Positions 22,581 to 34,135 are shown, counted from the stretch's first letter. The stretch is DNA of 64,000 bases from Chrysogorgia sp. JL179-B06 (GCA_035772405.1 JAYKKM010000450.1:1647501-1711500), one strand, 5' to 3'. The notes: generated by a model not told the origin, from the sequence alone. A program made the numbers and translations.

Positions 22581-23055
22581 AGGGCCGTACCAGGGAGTTC
22601 GGCGGCATGTTCCTCCTTAAAATTTTTGATTTCTAACTCTCTGAAACGCGATTTTCTGCATTTTGGGGTCAGTTTTACAACAAAATATTATGATCATAAG
22701 CAACATCATTTTAGTGTACATAATTTTATGTAAGGACATCCTGGGAAGCGCGCAAGCTTTATATATATTAAAGCATTGGTCATGCCGGTAACATTTGCAA
22801 TATTACTGCGAGGTTCTTTGGCGCTTTTGCATCAGTAGCGTTAACTTTAAAATTAATCTTGGTTAACTTAGCAACTTCTGTCCTTGTATCTTGCGAGTCT
22901 TGCCGTGAGTGCCGGGACAAAGAAAGATTGAATCTTCCTCTGCGCTAACTTGCAGCGGAAAAAACTCGTGCTTTCACATCTAATTTTTATGGGGGCTCAG
23001 CCCCCTGCTTCTGGCGATTAGGGAGGCGCTGGCCCCCCTGGTTCCTACGGCCATG
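22581..23055. mobile_element. hAT-type MITE, family H2, copy 1
   Basis: 475 bp, ends CAGGGCCGTACCAG and GGTTCCTACGGCCATG, with exact 8-bp target duplication GTCCAGAG (22573-22580 and 23056-23063). A GGGGGCTCAGCCCCC dyad lies near the right end. A larger relative in inverse orientation is at 40190-41221. Confidence 0.8.
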
Positions 23056-23063
23056 GTCCAGAG

Positions 23064-23660
23064 TTTGTCAGCAATGCGGGGGGAAATACTAGTACCGGAT
23101 AACAGTGTCACTATGCAGCAGAGAGTGCTTCAAAAAAACTATCATATATAGTTCCTATCACTACAATTGCAATAAGTATCGAGTAATCCACACTCAAAAT
23201 CCACACTCAAACATCACAAAAATCATAATTTTTTCCATGTTAATCGGATAAATTTTATGGTAAAAAATACGTTTTTTATAATTATCCCTTTAAGTGTTTT
23301 TAAATTAGATAAACGTCTCTCATTTTTTTAAATTTTTATTTACCATTTCTATATATACTATAAGTGTCTTTTAAATTATTAATAAGTGTCTTTGTATTAT
23401 AAGTGTCTTTTAAATTTTAAGTGTCTTTTAAATGATCTCTTTAAGTGTTTTCGTGTTATCTCTTTTAAGTGTTTTTATATTGTCTCCTTAAGCAATATGT
23501 TTTTGCTGATTACCAGCGTATATTCATTATCAAATCAAATTATAATATCTCGCGGATATTCTCGCGGATCTTCTCTACTATGTCTCGCGGATTAACTATC
23601 CCACACCAAGCGCATTTCTTTTCTTATAATTCGATTTAGCGAATATCACTACAGTTTTAC
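23064..23660. other. AT-rich stretch with TTAAGTGTCTTTT-type irregular repeat
   Basis: AAGTGTCTTTTAAATTxTAAGTGT-like words recur irregularly at 23290-23490. No gene seen. Confidence 0.4.
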
Positions 23661-23663
23661 ATA

Positions 23664-24190
23664 CAGTAAAATCCCGCGTATAAGAACCTAGTGGATTAAG
23701 AACCTACAGCCTGAAATTTGCCACTTAGACACCCATTTTTATAAGAACCAATTCAGCCTGAAATTTGGAAAAGGTTCTTATTTGGTAGGCATGTAATAGT
23801 TAGAAATAAGACTGAAGGCTTGGCAGTGGTTTTATACAGTTCCAGATAAATGTGTTTCAGGGTATTAAACTCCTAGACTGCAAAATTTACTTTCATGAAA
23901 GTGTTTCAGATTTTATATGAGGGAGTACTTATACTTTCAACTTCTACTGGTATAATAAAATTGTCAACAAAACAAATGTCAGTGTTAAGCAGTACATGCA
24001 GTACTGCATAGAAACTGATGTAAAATAATTTAAATTGTATTTAAAATTTCATGACCTGCACCACTCTTTGAAAAAATAAGAACCTATTTAAGAACCTAAA
24101 CAGGCTTATTTTGTCGTATGCATCAAATATGTAAGAACCTATTCACCCTGACCTGGAAAATAGTAGGTTCTTATACGCGGGATTTTACTG
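23664..24190. mobile_element. pogo/Tigger-like MITE
   Basis: 527 bp with ends CAGTAAAATCCCGCGTATAA and TTATACGCGGGATTTTACTG, flanked by TA (23662-23663, 24191-24192). The CAGTA...TACTG terminus and TA target fit pogo-group mariners. TAAGAACCTA words repeat inside. Confidence 0.8.
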
Positions 24191-24212
24191 TATTCGACAT
24201 AAGTTTGATAAA

Positions 24213-24760
24213 ATGGGGGCCATGGGGCATCTACTCTCTGCACTTTGTCTAATTCAATCATCGTTAAAATTGGGTTGGCAACCACTACAAACACAAAGAA
24301 ACAAAGCCAAGGCTAAGATTATGTTTAAAATTTTGAATAATATGGGACCAAATAGTCTCGCAAACCTCTTTACCTATAAAAATGAGATGTCAAATCACAA
24401 TCTTCGGAACATTTCATCTTCAATTTGCTTGCCACAACCGCGCACAAACAACACGAAAAAGAGTTTCATGTATGATGGGGCATCCATATGGAATTATCTC
24501 CTCAAAGAAATTAGGGAAAGCAAGTCTTTGAACGCAAAATCGCTAATAACATTTGTAAATAACTTAACTCTATTACCACGATGATTCTTGCACGCCTATA
24601 ATATTGACACTTTTCTGACATTTTTAACATCTTGAACATTTAAAAAATATTTATATTGTATACTTAAACCATTCTCTTTGTACACGCCCATCGTGGAAAC
24701 CAGCTTCTGTTGACGTTGTTAGCGTGCTAAAATAAATTTATCTATCAATCTATCTGGTTT
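24213..24760 (+). mobile_element. LINE 3' end (RT C-terminal region)
   Basis: An open frame of 123 codons to 24584 has the LINE C-terminal layout: SLKLGWQPLQTQRNKAKAKI, MFKILNN, then HNLRN, and FMYDGASIWNYLLKEIRES before the stop. A 3' UTR ending in AAATTTATCTATCAATCTAT follows. RT core absent. Confidence 0.75.
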
Positions 24761-25074
24761 TACTCAAGGAATGTTCGCAATATTGTCCCCATATTGTCCC
24801 GGTAAGTTCCGAGTACTGTTTTGCCTTGGGGTGATCCGTTTTATAATCGGCTAATATTCGTTGGGGACTTTTTAATCGGCTAACATTTGTTGGGGACAAA
24901 CAAGGCCGATTAATTTCCAGCATATTTATATGGCAAAATGCCGACTAAACATGAGATGTGTTAGGAATAGAGAGAAAGATAATTGAAAAATAATTGGTAA
25001 TAAATAGATAATAATAATTGATTTAATGGAAAGATAATTGGCAATTGATAATTGGCACGAATATTTGGACATGG
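24761..25074. other. Unassigned AT-rich stretch
   Basis: CGGCTAATATTCGTTGGGGAC and CGGCTAACATTTGTTGGGGAC form a short direct repeat near 24849 and 24877. Nothing else recognised. Confidence 0.3.
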
Positions 25075-25515
25075 TGCGCTACTTCGAAGTCATTCATGGC
25101 TTAATCAGCTCTTCCTATCTTCCGCTTAAGAAAACTACCAGATGCACTAGATCATCCAGCAACAGCAGCACAGCTAAGTACGTACTGTAGTTCCAAAACG
25201 ACCACCCACCAGAGATTATTTTGGATAGGAACAATTAGAACTTGGAACACACTAGCTGAAAAGCTTAGGATTCAAGACTATCTGTCCAAAGTGCAACAAC
25301 TCACGAAGTCTAATAGACGAAATATGCTGCTGCTATTAGAACTGTTTATATATTGTCTAGTGTAAATTATATTATTGCATGTATTTTAGTTCTGGGGTCG
25401 CAGTAATTGGCCATGACGCTGTTGCGATTTCCCAGCCATCGGCATCGTTTATTTAGTATTAGTACTTTTACTTATATAACTTGATGGCAAAGCTAATAAA
25501 ATAAAAATAATTAAA
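25075..25515 (+). mobile_element. Degenerate LINE 3' end
   Basis: Frames interrupted by stops and shifts still show TRCTRSSSNSSTAKY and FWIGTIRTWNTLAEKL, the terminal motif of LINE RT ORFs, followed by an AATAAAATAAAAATAATT tail. Confidence 0.5.
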
Positions 25516-25636
25516 AAAAAAATTTTGAATCCAGAATCTAATGTGAGTATTTTGAATCCGAATACTGGAGAATCCAAAGAAATGACTCGTGTATAAAACG
25601 GTCTCTTTGAATCCGAACACATCGATTAAATAATGA

Positions 25637-25830
25637 AATTTAAATAACGATCTGTGTCGTGTGGAAATTCGTCAGCATTTTCCATGGATTTGACATATTG
25701 CTCAAGAAACGCCTTTCTGATGTCTTCGTATTTACTTTTCACCAGGGTCTTAGCTAGGATTTCTGATTTTCGCTGTGGTTCAAAACATTCTGGGAGTGTA
25801 CACATCGAGTGCCATATGCACGAGCATCCT
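25637..25830 (-). CDS. Hypothetical protein fragment, possible terminal exon
   Basis: Minus-strand frame ECFEPQRKSEILAK, then KSKYEDIRKAFLEQYVKSM and DEFPHDTDRYLNFII before the stop. The composition is protein-like (charged, low repeat). A cag preceded by a short pyrimidine run lies just upstream on the minus strand and could be a splice acceptor. Family not recognised. It may belong to a host gene or to a decayed transposon ORF. Confidence 0.3.
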
Positions 25831-26289
25831 AGGGGGGTCTGCTCCCGGCCCGTAACATTTCCAATTACCCAGAATAGCAAAAAGCCCAAAACACGGTTTC
25901 AGTAATGCTCGCCAACAAACTTTTTGTAAGTTTCAAAAAAGTAGCTCTATTCGGGCAAAAATGGTCTTGTCATTCGGGCAAAAAGGCTCCTGTATTAAAT
26001 TATTCTAATATTTGAATGCAACTTAATGACATTATAACGGATTCTCATTGAGGGAAATCTGGGATTTCATTGTTGTTCATCGTTTAGCAATGGTTAATAA
26101 TACACTTGGTTTTGTAGCTAATTATTGCTTTTCCTTCCTTCTCTTCTGCTGTCATGCAACGCATTCCCTATGAAAAAATTTCTCGGCATGTTCATATACA
26201 TTAATGAAAAACGTGCATGTGTGATAATGCTTAGGCTAAACGATGATAATTCGTGTTCTTCAGTAATATTGTCGTCATCATTTATTCGG

Positions 26290-26840
26290 GCAAGTTATGC
26301 TCAGCCCCCCCTACAAAATTTTGCCCGTATGCCTATGGCCTCACTAGATTTCAAGGTCCAAACGTGTGGAATTCTATTGATGAGGACATCAAGTCCTACT
26401 CAATGGCATTATTTAAATTCAAACGTAAGCAAAGCTTCTTAGAGCACTATTAAATTTCCATATTTGTAATTCTTTCACGAAGTGATAAACTTGCTTTGCA
26501 AGATATTACTGTAGTTATATTATTTTGATTTAAATAATGTGTTCTTTCGTGGTTCTTTGTGTCTCTATATGTATGTATTATTTTGTGACCTCTACTAATT
26601 ATTTATTCTTACTAATTATTTATTCCTACTAATTATTTATTCCTACTAATTATTTATTCCTACTAATTATTTATTCCTACTAATTATTTATTCCTACTAA
26701 TTATTTATTCCTACTAATTATTTATTCCTTTATTATTACACCTCTGACTGGCCTCTAGGCATTTTTAACCTTGAGGTTATTTCTGGTGGCCAGTATTCCT
26801 ACAAATTTATAATTATCTGTAAATAGCTTCAAAAAGGATC
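26290..26840 (+). mobile_element. LINE 3' end with internal minisatellite
   Basis: GPNVWNSIDEDIKS and ALFKFKRKQSFLEHY (stop near 26451) match the C-terminal end of LINE RT ORFs. In the 3' UTR, 26577-26728 holds about nine units of TACTAATTATTTATTCC (17 bp). The UTR ends AATAAAATTGTATTG and runs into the pentamer tail. Confidence 0.65.
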
Positions 26841-26948
26841 AATAAAATTGTATTGTATTGTATTGTATTGTATTGTATTGTGTTGTATTGTGTTGTATTG
26901 TGTTGTATTGTATTGTATTGTTCTGTGTTGTGTTGTGTTGTGTTGTAT
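26841..26948 (+). repeat. (ATTGT)n pentamer tail
   Basis: About 20 units of TGTAT/TGTGT at the LINE 3' end; such short-repeat tails are typical of CR1/L2-type elements. The overlapping Cys-Ile-Val ORFs are artefacts. Confidence 0.85.
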
Positions 26949-27049
26949 TATCCATATTTTCGAAATATTAATCTCTTGTATATATCTCATCACTCATCAC
27001 TATTCAATAAACACACCTACTCCCTCGCAATCTCCAACACATGCATGTT

Positions 27050-27200
27050 CCTGTAATATAATAGGCACGTCACGTATGTACCTAAACTCGGTAATTCCAA
27101 ATGTGTTTAATGTTCAGAAACTCGATAATTCCAAATCTGTTTTCGGAATTGAAATTGGCTAAATATTGACCGGGATAACGTTCAAAACCTACGACGAAAC
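27050..27200 (+). repeat. Repeat family R1, partial copy
   Basis: Contains CTGTAATATAATAGGCACG, AATTCCAAATCTGTTTTCGG and AAATATTGACCGGGATAACG, as in the copies at 15697 and 19700. Confidence 0.55.
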
Positions 27201-27384
27201 GCCGTTTTGCGACTTTTGTGAAACGGCCATCCATTTTAACCAAACACCACAAGATGACCTTCGAGAGTTTAATGTTATATGTTTTGAGATGATAAGAGAT
27301 GACATCGATGTAGATATTAATAAACTATTGGCGAGGGATCGGACGCCTAATTGCGCTTTGAGCTGCTCAATTAAAGACACTTAG
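27196..27384 (+). CDS. Hypothetical open frame
   Basis: About 60 codons (ETPFCDFCETAIHFNQ, then DDLREFNVICFEMIRDD) ending in TAG. The composition looks protein-like, but there is no domain, start context or splice support. It directly follows the R1 repeat, so it may be transposon-derived. Confidence 0.2.
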   Translation, partial: ETPFCDFCETAIHFNQTPQDDLREFNVICFEMIRDDIDVDINKLLARDRTPNCALSCSIKDT

Positions 27385-28080
27385 ACTATGTGCACACGGT
27401 GTCGTTTTCAAGCGTTTTTATCTGAAACGCGTTTCAAAAAGTATCGTTTTCACGGGGTGTTCACACGAAAACGGATGAAAACGACGTCAACTGACGCCGA
27501 AAGTAACGGCCGTTACTTTCGGAATTCTACGGTAACTGGTTTAAAACATTTTTCTTACATCAATAATTTGTCCATTCCTGATTTTTGCAGTTATATATAG
27601 CTGCTGCTGTTTAATGTTGCTAGTTGCAACGAAACATAAGTTTATTTAAGTTTTATATTTTATCTTCCATTTGTTTCATATTTATTGTCTTTTTCAAGGT
27701 TATTGTCTGGCTTATAATTTCGGCTTAACAAACCTAAATCTATATGTGTTATATAGTAATCAAATTATCAATAACAATGTAAATGGGGTCATATAACATA
27801 TGGCCCACACGGCGTGATATTTAAATAAAGCTTTAAAAGGAACTGCATCTTAAGACTGAAGTTAAAGATACCAGGAATTGCTGATGAAATCAAGCTAAAC
27901 AGTACAAGTAGGCAACACGAAAGTGGAACGATCGACAACAGTTGCAGACAAGCGCGGAAATATGCTAAAGTTTCCGCGTACTTTAATAGTAGCGTTTAAT
28001 AGGCTTAAAAATAATAGGCTTAAAAATTAATTTAATCGGCTTACTTCATAACAATACAAGACATTATCGTAAATTGTTTA
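27385..28080. other. AT-rich stretch without recognised gene
   Basis: No coding, RNA or repeat feature that I can support. Confidence 0.4.
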
Positions 28081-28397
28081 GGTGCCGTCAAGTCCGTTCT
28101 GCGCATGTCCACGTTTCTGTTTACATCGTTTGTTTACATTGCATTATATAAACATTGAACATGAAGTATTGCGGATTTGTTTCCCACGCTTGAGCTTTTC
28201 CGCCTAAAAAGCGTGTTATAAGAAGCTGTTCTGTTCCTAAATGTTGATAATATATCAAACTAACACTCGCGCCTTCGCTACCTTTAACAAATACTCGCTT
28301 CCGAACTGTCGCAAATCTATTCCGTTAAAGTTTGTTTACATCTGGAGGCCCTCACGCTTGAAATATCGCACATGCGCAGAACGGACTTGACGGCACC
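28081..28397. mobile_element. MITE with GGTGCCGTCAAGTCCGTTCT ends
   Basis: 317 bp with 27-bp perfect inverted ends (GGTGCCGTCAAGTCCGTTCT plus GCGCATG) and TTTA on both sides (28077-28080, 28398-28401), a possible 4-bp target duplication. GTTTGTTTACAT occurs in both halves. Superfamily not decided. Confidence 0.7.
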
Positions 28398-28401
28398 TTT
28401 A

Positions 28402-29362
28402 AGCTTTAATGCAAACTGAGAAAAATGTTTCTGAGCCCCAGACGGGAATCGAACCCACCATTGAGCTACCAGAACTCAGATGGCAGAGCGCGTTGTGTAT
28501 TACAAAGTATTACAACTAAAAATTGAATGTATTAGGGTATTAAACCAAAAACAAATACAAATTTGTTTACAAATACAAATACAAATAACAAATACAAATA
28601 CAAATAACATATAACTTTACAAATACAAATAACATATAACATTAATATGAAATCAAAGAATAAGACATAACGAAATTATACGAAACAGAAAAACTATGGA
28701 TTAAAAGCAACAGGAAAACGTTTGAAATATAAATGCTGAGAAAGTAGCCTCTCTTAAAAGACGACAATGTGTTAATGGCACGTATAGAGTATGCAGGGAG
28801 GGAGTTCCAGAGCCTAGTGACACGAACGAAATAAGAACACTTAAACGGGCATAAGGTGCTATAAGAGTCAAGTCATCAATATTACGCAGACAACGAACCG
28901 TACTTCTCCAAGAAATAACCGCGTGGCATGTCTACTAAGCCGTGAATCATTTTAAAAAGGAAGACAAGATCTGTGATTTCCCTACGCATGTACAGAGGAA
29001 GAGGCTGAAGTTGTTCAAGCCTGGTCTTGTAGTCTACTTCATGACCTAAAATAAGCCTAGAGGCACGTCGCTGCAAAGCCTGTACCTGCTCAATTTTGTT
29101 CTTATTACGTTTCTTGTATGGAGACCATATTGGACTGGAATATTCAAGTGTTGACCTCACCCACGTGGAATAGAGTATTAGAGTAAACGCTTGACCAGCA
29201 GTCAAGATGATATCAAGATGATTATGCACCGCCAGACCAGCAGTCGCGATATGTCTGTATATCTTTTATCAAGTATTAATGGTTAGAGCGTCTAATCGGA
29301 GATCAGAAGGTTGAGGGTTCGATTTCCGTCTGGGGCTCAGAAACATTTTTGCGTTAAAGCTT
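28402..29362. repeat. tRNA-like inverted repeat flanking a LINE fragment
   Basis: AAGCTTTAATGCAAACTGAG...GAGCCCCAGACGGGAATCG at the left is the inverse of CGATTTCCGTCTGGGGCTCAG...GCGTTAAAGCTT at the right. Each arm includes a T-arm-like box B. The left head (28434-28480) lacks the anticodon arm; the right (29275-29340) lacks the acceptor and D stem and has TCTAATCGGAGATCAGA in the anticodon region. Confidence 0.6.
28530..29229 (-). mobile_element. LINE 3' fragment (RT thumb and C-terminal region)
   Basis: Minus-strand frame with STWVRSTLEYSSPIWSPYKK, QALQRRASRLILGHEVDYKTR and DLVFLFKMIHGLVDM, the post-RT region of CR1/L2-like LINEs. Further 3' the frame is broken; the left end is a tail of AAATAC units (28541-28620 on the plus strand). 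The 5' end lies at the tRNA-like sequence near 29270. Confidence 0.75.
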
Positions 29363-29439
29363 CAGTATAGCAAACAATTTACTATACTATTCAAATAGCT
29401 GCACAAGTCACGTTTAATATACAATATTAGTTATGCTAT

Positions 29440-29442
29440 CCT

Positions 29443-29505
<63 letters not shown>

Positions 29506-29898
29506 TGAAATTAATTAAAAATTAGATAATACTATATTTTACAAATTAATGATAATTTATTACATAGAAATTTAACAATCGTCTTTTAAAATCCTCCAAT
29601 TTTAAATAAATATAATTAAAAAAAATAATAATAATAATAATAATAATATATGGCGGTGCCATATTTCATTTTCATTGCTAAGATCGACTATTTCATGTAT
29701 AAGAGGATCACGAAGATCGCCACGATGTGTAACTAACACGAATATAGCAACTGAGGTTGCAGAAAGCAATCTGTTGATTAATTAGTTATGCAATTCTGAT
29801 TAACTATTTTTATAACATTTAACAATCGTCTAGAACAATTTTTATAATTTTTATATTTCAATGATCAGCTGTTAATATTGTATTCTATTTTTATTGGA

Positions 29899-29954
<56 letters not shown>

Positions 29955-29998
29955 TTGTATTATTATATTAAAAAAATTTGAGCATAAAAAAAAAAAAA

Positions 29999-30045
<47 letters not shown>

Positions 30046-30054
30046 TGGAAACTT
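29440..30054. repeat. Cluster of (TAA)n/(TTA)n microsatellites
   Basis: AAT/TAA tracts at 29446-29503, 29624-29647 and 29999-30042, and ATT at 29901-29951, separated by AT-rich DNA. The last tract is the tail of the minus-strand LINE that follows. Confidence 0.85.
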
Positions 30055-30563
30055 TATTAAATGAATTTTTTCTAAACAAACAATTGTGAATCTCACTCAT
30101 AGAGGTAATTTACAATCGGCTACTTGAATCACAACTAAGTCACTTAAAGAAAATTAAAAGTTCAGTAAGTCAGGATTCGTCCATTCCTTATTTCTGCAGC
30201 AAAAGATATAATAAGTTGTTATTATGGCAATAGATATCATTTTTCTCACATAATAATTTTGGTGCTTCACATCAACTCCTACATCGTTTAACATTGCTAT
30301 AAAGGGGGAACATTCTTTTGCGAGAACACCGAGTGAACTAATCGAGAGATTGACAAATTTAACAGTGCTAAAGTATTCACTTTGTTGTGTAACTATTTAT
30401 GTATATTTGGATTTTTTGCGCTCTACGTTGTTTTGAAGGTTGGATTCAAATCTCACGGTAAGTTCGACTATATATAGACATCCCTTTGAAGTAGATAGGA
30501 GTAAATCTGGACGATATCTATCACCAGTTATTATTGAGGGGCTTTTGAATTCCGGAAGATCAA
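30055..30563 (-). pseudogene. RLE-type LINE (family X) C-terminal domain, broken
   Basis: The minus strand reads SPSIITGDRYRPDLLLSTS, LYIVELTVRFESNL, one in-frame stop after KSKYT, then STVKFVNLSISSLGVLAKEC and TTYYIFCCRNKEWTNPDLLN. RPDLLL followed by VELTV fits a PD-(D/E)xK nuclease motif as in restriction-like-endonuclease LINEs. The same domain is on the plus strand at 54525-55205. AATAAAGTTTCCATxATTATT marks the 3' end in both copies. Confidence 0.65.
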
Positions 30564-31195
30564 GAAAAAGGTAATAATAATAATAATAATAATAACAATA
30601 ATAATATATATGGCCGATCTTAAGCTGTACAGCAAAAATGAGAAAGAACTAGATTCAATGATACAGACCGTATGAGTATTCAGCCAGGACATACGATGAA
30701 TGGAATTTGGCATTGACAAATGTGCAACGATAGTACTGAAGAGAGGAAAGTTGGTGAAGTCGGAGGGAATAAAGCTACCTGATGGGAAAGAGATGAAATC
30801 ATTGAATGAAGGTGATGGGTATAAGTACTTAGGAGTAACAGAGGCAGATGAATCAAGAAGAAAGAAATGAAAGAGAAAGTGGGCAAGAAATATAAACGTA
30901 GGATCGAAAGATTTTGGAAACAAAACTGAATGGAGAAAATGTTATAAAAGGAATTAACACCTGGGCGATATCCTTACTTAGATATTCCACTGCATTTCTT
31001 GATTGGACTAAAGAGGAATTGCAACCACTTGATAGAAGAACAAGAACACTATTAACGATGCAGAAGAGATTACATCCGAAGAGTAACGTTGACAGACTGT
31101 ATATATCTAGAAAAGAAGGAGGAAGATGATTATTAAATGTACAATACACAGTTAATCTTTCCATAATTGGATTAGTGAAATATTTTGGAAGTAGT
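30564..31195 (+). pseudogene. RLE-type LINE (family Y) RT thumb region, broken
   Basis: After a (TAA)n tract and ATATATGGCCGATCTTAAG, interrupted frames read LKLYSKNEKELDSMIQTV, MEFGIDKCATIVLKRGKL and GYKYLGVTEADE, then INTWAISLLRYSTAFLDWTK and RTRTLLTMQKRLHPKSNVDR. These are the palm and thumb region after the active-site motif of an R2-like reverse transcriptase. Several stops and shifts; not functional. Confidence 0.65.
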
Positions 31196-31406
31196 GATTG
31201 AAGAAAGATTGCTCATTGCTGGAAGACAAACACCTGGGCATGCCGAAGAGACAGAGACAGAGAAGGAATATAAGCTCAGGAGAAAGAACACCTGGAAAGA
31301 TAAGGTGTTACATGGTCAATTATAAGATAAACAGAAGAGGAATGTGGGAAGGAAAGATGGCTATGGCTGAGCGGCACTCTGGGATTAAGAGGGAGACATA
31401 ATCGTT

Positions 31407-32075
31407 AATTATGACAGCACAGGAACAAGCAATAAGAACGAATGTGATTAAAGCTAAAATTGATAGAACACAGGAAGATAAAGCAAGTGCAGAATGTGCG
31501 GCAGAGCAGATGAGACGATAAATCATCTGTTAAGTGAATGCAGTAAAATGGCTCAGAAGGAATATAAGAAGAGACATGATTGGATGGGGAAAATAATAGC
31601 TACATTGGGACGTGTGCAAAAAAAAGATTCAGGTTAAGGAGAAATGGTATGAGCACGAACCAGCACCTGTAACAGAAAATGAAGAATGTAAGATACTGTG
31701 GGACTTTGATGTTCAAACGGATCATGTGATTGAAGCCAGACGGCCAGATATGATTATCATCGATAAAATGAAGAAAGTATGCCAAATTGTAGATTTCGCA
31801 GTTCCCTATGACACAAGGATAAACACGAAGGAATTAGAAAGATAAAAAAATACCAAGACCATAATTGCTAGAGAACTCATGAGAAAACTTTGGAATATGA
31901 AAGTTTCGATCATTCCAGTGATCATCGCAGCGTTGGAAACAACAGCAAAAAATATTTGCAAAAGAATGGAGGATATCGGAATTAAGACCAGGGCATTGGA
32001 GTTGCAGAAAACCGTTATCATTCATTCTGCTAGGATCGTCAGGAAAGTTCTTGAAATTTGAGGAGTCTTGTTGAC
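31407..32075 (+). pseudogene. Family Y zinc-knuckle/RLE region, tandem copy 1 (broken)
   Basis: Starts at AQEQAIRTN, then (frameshifted) CRMCGRADETINHLLSEC, a CCHC-type knuckle, then KRHDW, and ILWDFDVQTDHVIEARRPDM with QIVDFAVPYDTR, the putative PD-(D/E)xK nuclease core. It ends with AARIVRKVLEI-like codons. It has at least two frameshifts and one stop. Very similar to the minus-strand fragment at 53760-54120. Confidence 0.6.
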
Positions 32076-32107
32076 ACTGAACTGCAGGAACTACTGAAGC
32101 ACTTCTG

Positions 32108-33262
32108 TGTGCCGCACAAGAACAAGCGCTAAGGACAAATTATGTGAAGTTTCATATAGATAGAACTAGTGAGTCTCCACTCTGTAGACTTTGTGGTGAA
32201 AAGGGAGAGCACATAACACACTTAACAAGTGAATGCAAGAAGCTGGCTCAAAAAGAATACAAGAAAAGACATGACAACGTGGCTCGTATTGTACACTGGA
32301 AATTATGTGGCTTTATGAACACATACAAAAATGGGGTAATTGAATCCGATGATGTAACGATACTCTGGGATTTTAATATACAATGCGATCATGTGATTGA
32401 AAGTCGAAGACCTGATATTGTGGTGGTGTTAAAGAAGGAAAAGGAGTGTAAGATTATAGACATCTCAGTTCCAGGAGATTGCAGAATATGTAAAAAAGAA
32501 ACAGAGAAGATAGAAAAGTATGATGAGTTAAAAAGGGAAATCCGAAAATTGTGGGCAATGAAGAAAGTAGAAGTGATTCCAATAATAGTAGGTGCCTTAG
32601 GAGCAGTTAGTAAGAAACTGGATAAGTGGATTGAGAAATTGAGAATACACATAATAATAGAACTTCTTCAAGTGGAGATGATGTGGCGATGGCTGAAAAA
32701 TAGTGATCTCAGGAAGCCAGAAACAGAGGCTTTGATATGTGCAGCCCAGGAACAGGCATTAAGAACTAACTACATCAAGTTCAACATTGACAAGACAATA
32801 GAATCATCGTTGTGCAGGCTCTGTGGAGAAAAAGGAGAAAGCGTGGGCCACCTAATAAATGAATGTACAAAGCTTGCTCATAGAGAGTACAAACGACGCC
32901 ATGACAATGTTGCAAGGATTATTCATTGGACACTATGTGGAAAATATGACCTAGAAAGAGTAGACAAATTGTACGACCATACCCCCGAAGGAGTGGTGGA
33001 ATCAAATCAGATATCAATGCTTTGGGATTTTATGATTCAGTGTGACCAATACATAGAGTGTAGGAGACCAGATATAATCGTAGTATACAAAAAAGAACGG
33101 AAATGCATGATAATCGATATTGCTATCCCGGGAGACAACAGAGTCGGAAAGGAAGGAGAAAAGATAGAGAAATATGATGAATTGAAGCGAGAGGTTAAAC
33201 GACGGCTGTGGACGATGAGGAAGGTAGAAATAGTTGTAGTTGGAGCTCTAGGAGCTGAGTAA
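32108..33262 (+). CDS. Family Y zinc-knuckle/RLE region, tandem copies 2 and 3 fused in frame
   Basis: One open frame carries two copies of the same region. Copy 2 has CRLCGEKGEHITHLTSEC, KKRHDNVARIVHW, ESRRPDIVVV with CKIIDISVPGD, and IIVGALGAVSKKLDKW. Copy 3 starts at ALICAAQEQALRTNYIKF and repeats the series with CRLCGEKGESVGHLINEC, WTLCGKYDLERVDKLYDHTPEGVVE, ECRRPDIIVV and MIIDIAIPGDNR, ending shortly after VVVGALGAE. In R2-like LINEs the CCHC knuckle and restriction-like endonuclease occur once at the C-terminus, so this is a tandem duplication within an element. No RT in frame. Confidence 0.7.
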   Translation, partial: CAAQEQALRTNYVKFHIDRTSESPLCRLCGEKGEHITHLTSECKKLAQKEYKKRHDNVARIVHWKLCGFMNTYKNGVIESDDVTILWDFNIQCDHVIESRRPDIVVVLKKEKECKIIDISVPGDCRICKKETEKIEKYDELKREIRKLWAMKKVEVIPIIVGALGAVSKKLDKWIEKLRIHIIIELLQVEMMWRWLKNSDLRKPETEALICAAQEQALRTNYIKFNIDKTIESSLCRLCGEKGESVGHLINECTKLAHREYKRRHDNVARIIHWTLCGKYDLERVDKLYDHTPEGVVESNQISMLWDFMIQCDQYIECRRPDIIVVYKKERKCMIIDIAIPGDNRVGKEGEKIEKYDELKREVKRRLWTMRKVEIVVVGALGAE

Positions 33263-34000
33263 AAAATTTGAACAGTGGATAGAAAAGATTGGAATCATGG
33301 TGAAGATTGAGCAAATCCAGAAAAAGACGCTACTTTGGAACAGCAAGGATACTAAGAAAAACATTAGAAAGCTAAACAACCCAGTGTCACTCTACTGGTT
33401 GGAGAACAGCTGCCACTGATGAACACCAACCGAACATCTAGTTGTAAGAAGAAATAATAATAATAATACTACATCAACAAATCCAGAAGTTGATACGACA
33501 GGAGAAGGAAGCTCAATGACCGGTAGTGAGAACTATGCAGAAGGTAGTACTAATGAAAGTGGTGACACTGCTGCGTAAAGTAACGTTTGTCGCTAATACT
33601 GAAATACAGAAGAGACTACGAAAATGGAAGGTTTTTGTATTTTGACTGTAAATGACAGACGTTTCCAAGCTTTGATGAAAAAAATCGGACAGATAAACCA
33701 AGCATCCGGTTACACTTACACCAATCGGTGACACCGTGACCGTAATTGTGAAATCTAGCTCGGCCATTATCATTCCAGATAAATTGGTATTCAACCAATC
33801 ACAATAGATCTCTAAAGAAACCTGATCTCTGACTGAATGAGAAGGACTAACATAGCAAGAAGATGCAACCATAATGTTTTAAATGTGTGTTATACGGTTA
33901 TGAAGAATGTAGAAGGATGTGCTAACTCGGATGACTGAACTAACAGATAAGGAAAATATTCGCCAAACTAATATCGCAGATGGTAATTGAATAATCCAAA
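33263..34000. other. Element 3' end and unassigned DNA
   Basis: Residual family Y codons run to about 33420, then an AATAATAATAATAC tract (33451-33470) as tail. 33480-34000 has no recognised gene. Confidence 0.4.
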
Positions 34001-34009
34001 CAATCTTCT

Positions 34010-34135
34010 GATCGCCAGTGAGATGCTCTCTGATCGCCAGTGAGATGCTCTCTGATCAGAGCATCGCAGGGTCGCGGGTTCAATTCCAGCGGGAATGCCT
34101 TGATGTTGCGTTTTTCGCAATTGGTCACGGTTAAT
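34010..34135 (+). mobile_element. Degenerate tRNA-Ala-derived SINE, copy 4
   Basis: CTGATCGCCAGTGAGATGCTCT is tandemly duplicated at the head, then GCATCGCAGGGTCGCGGGTT, CAATTCCAGCGGGAATGCC and the body GTTTTTCGCAATTGGTCACGG. Confidence 0.6.
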
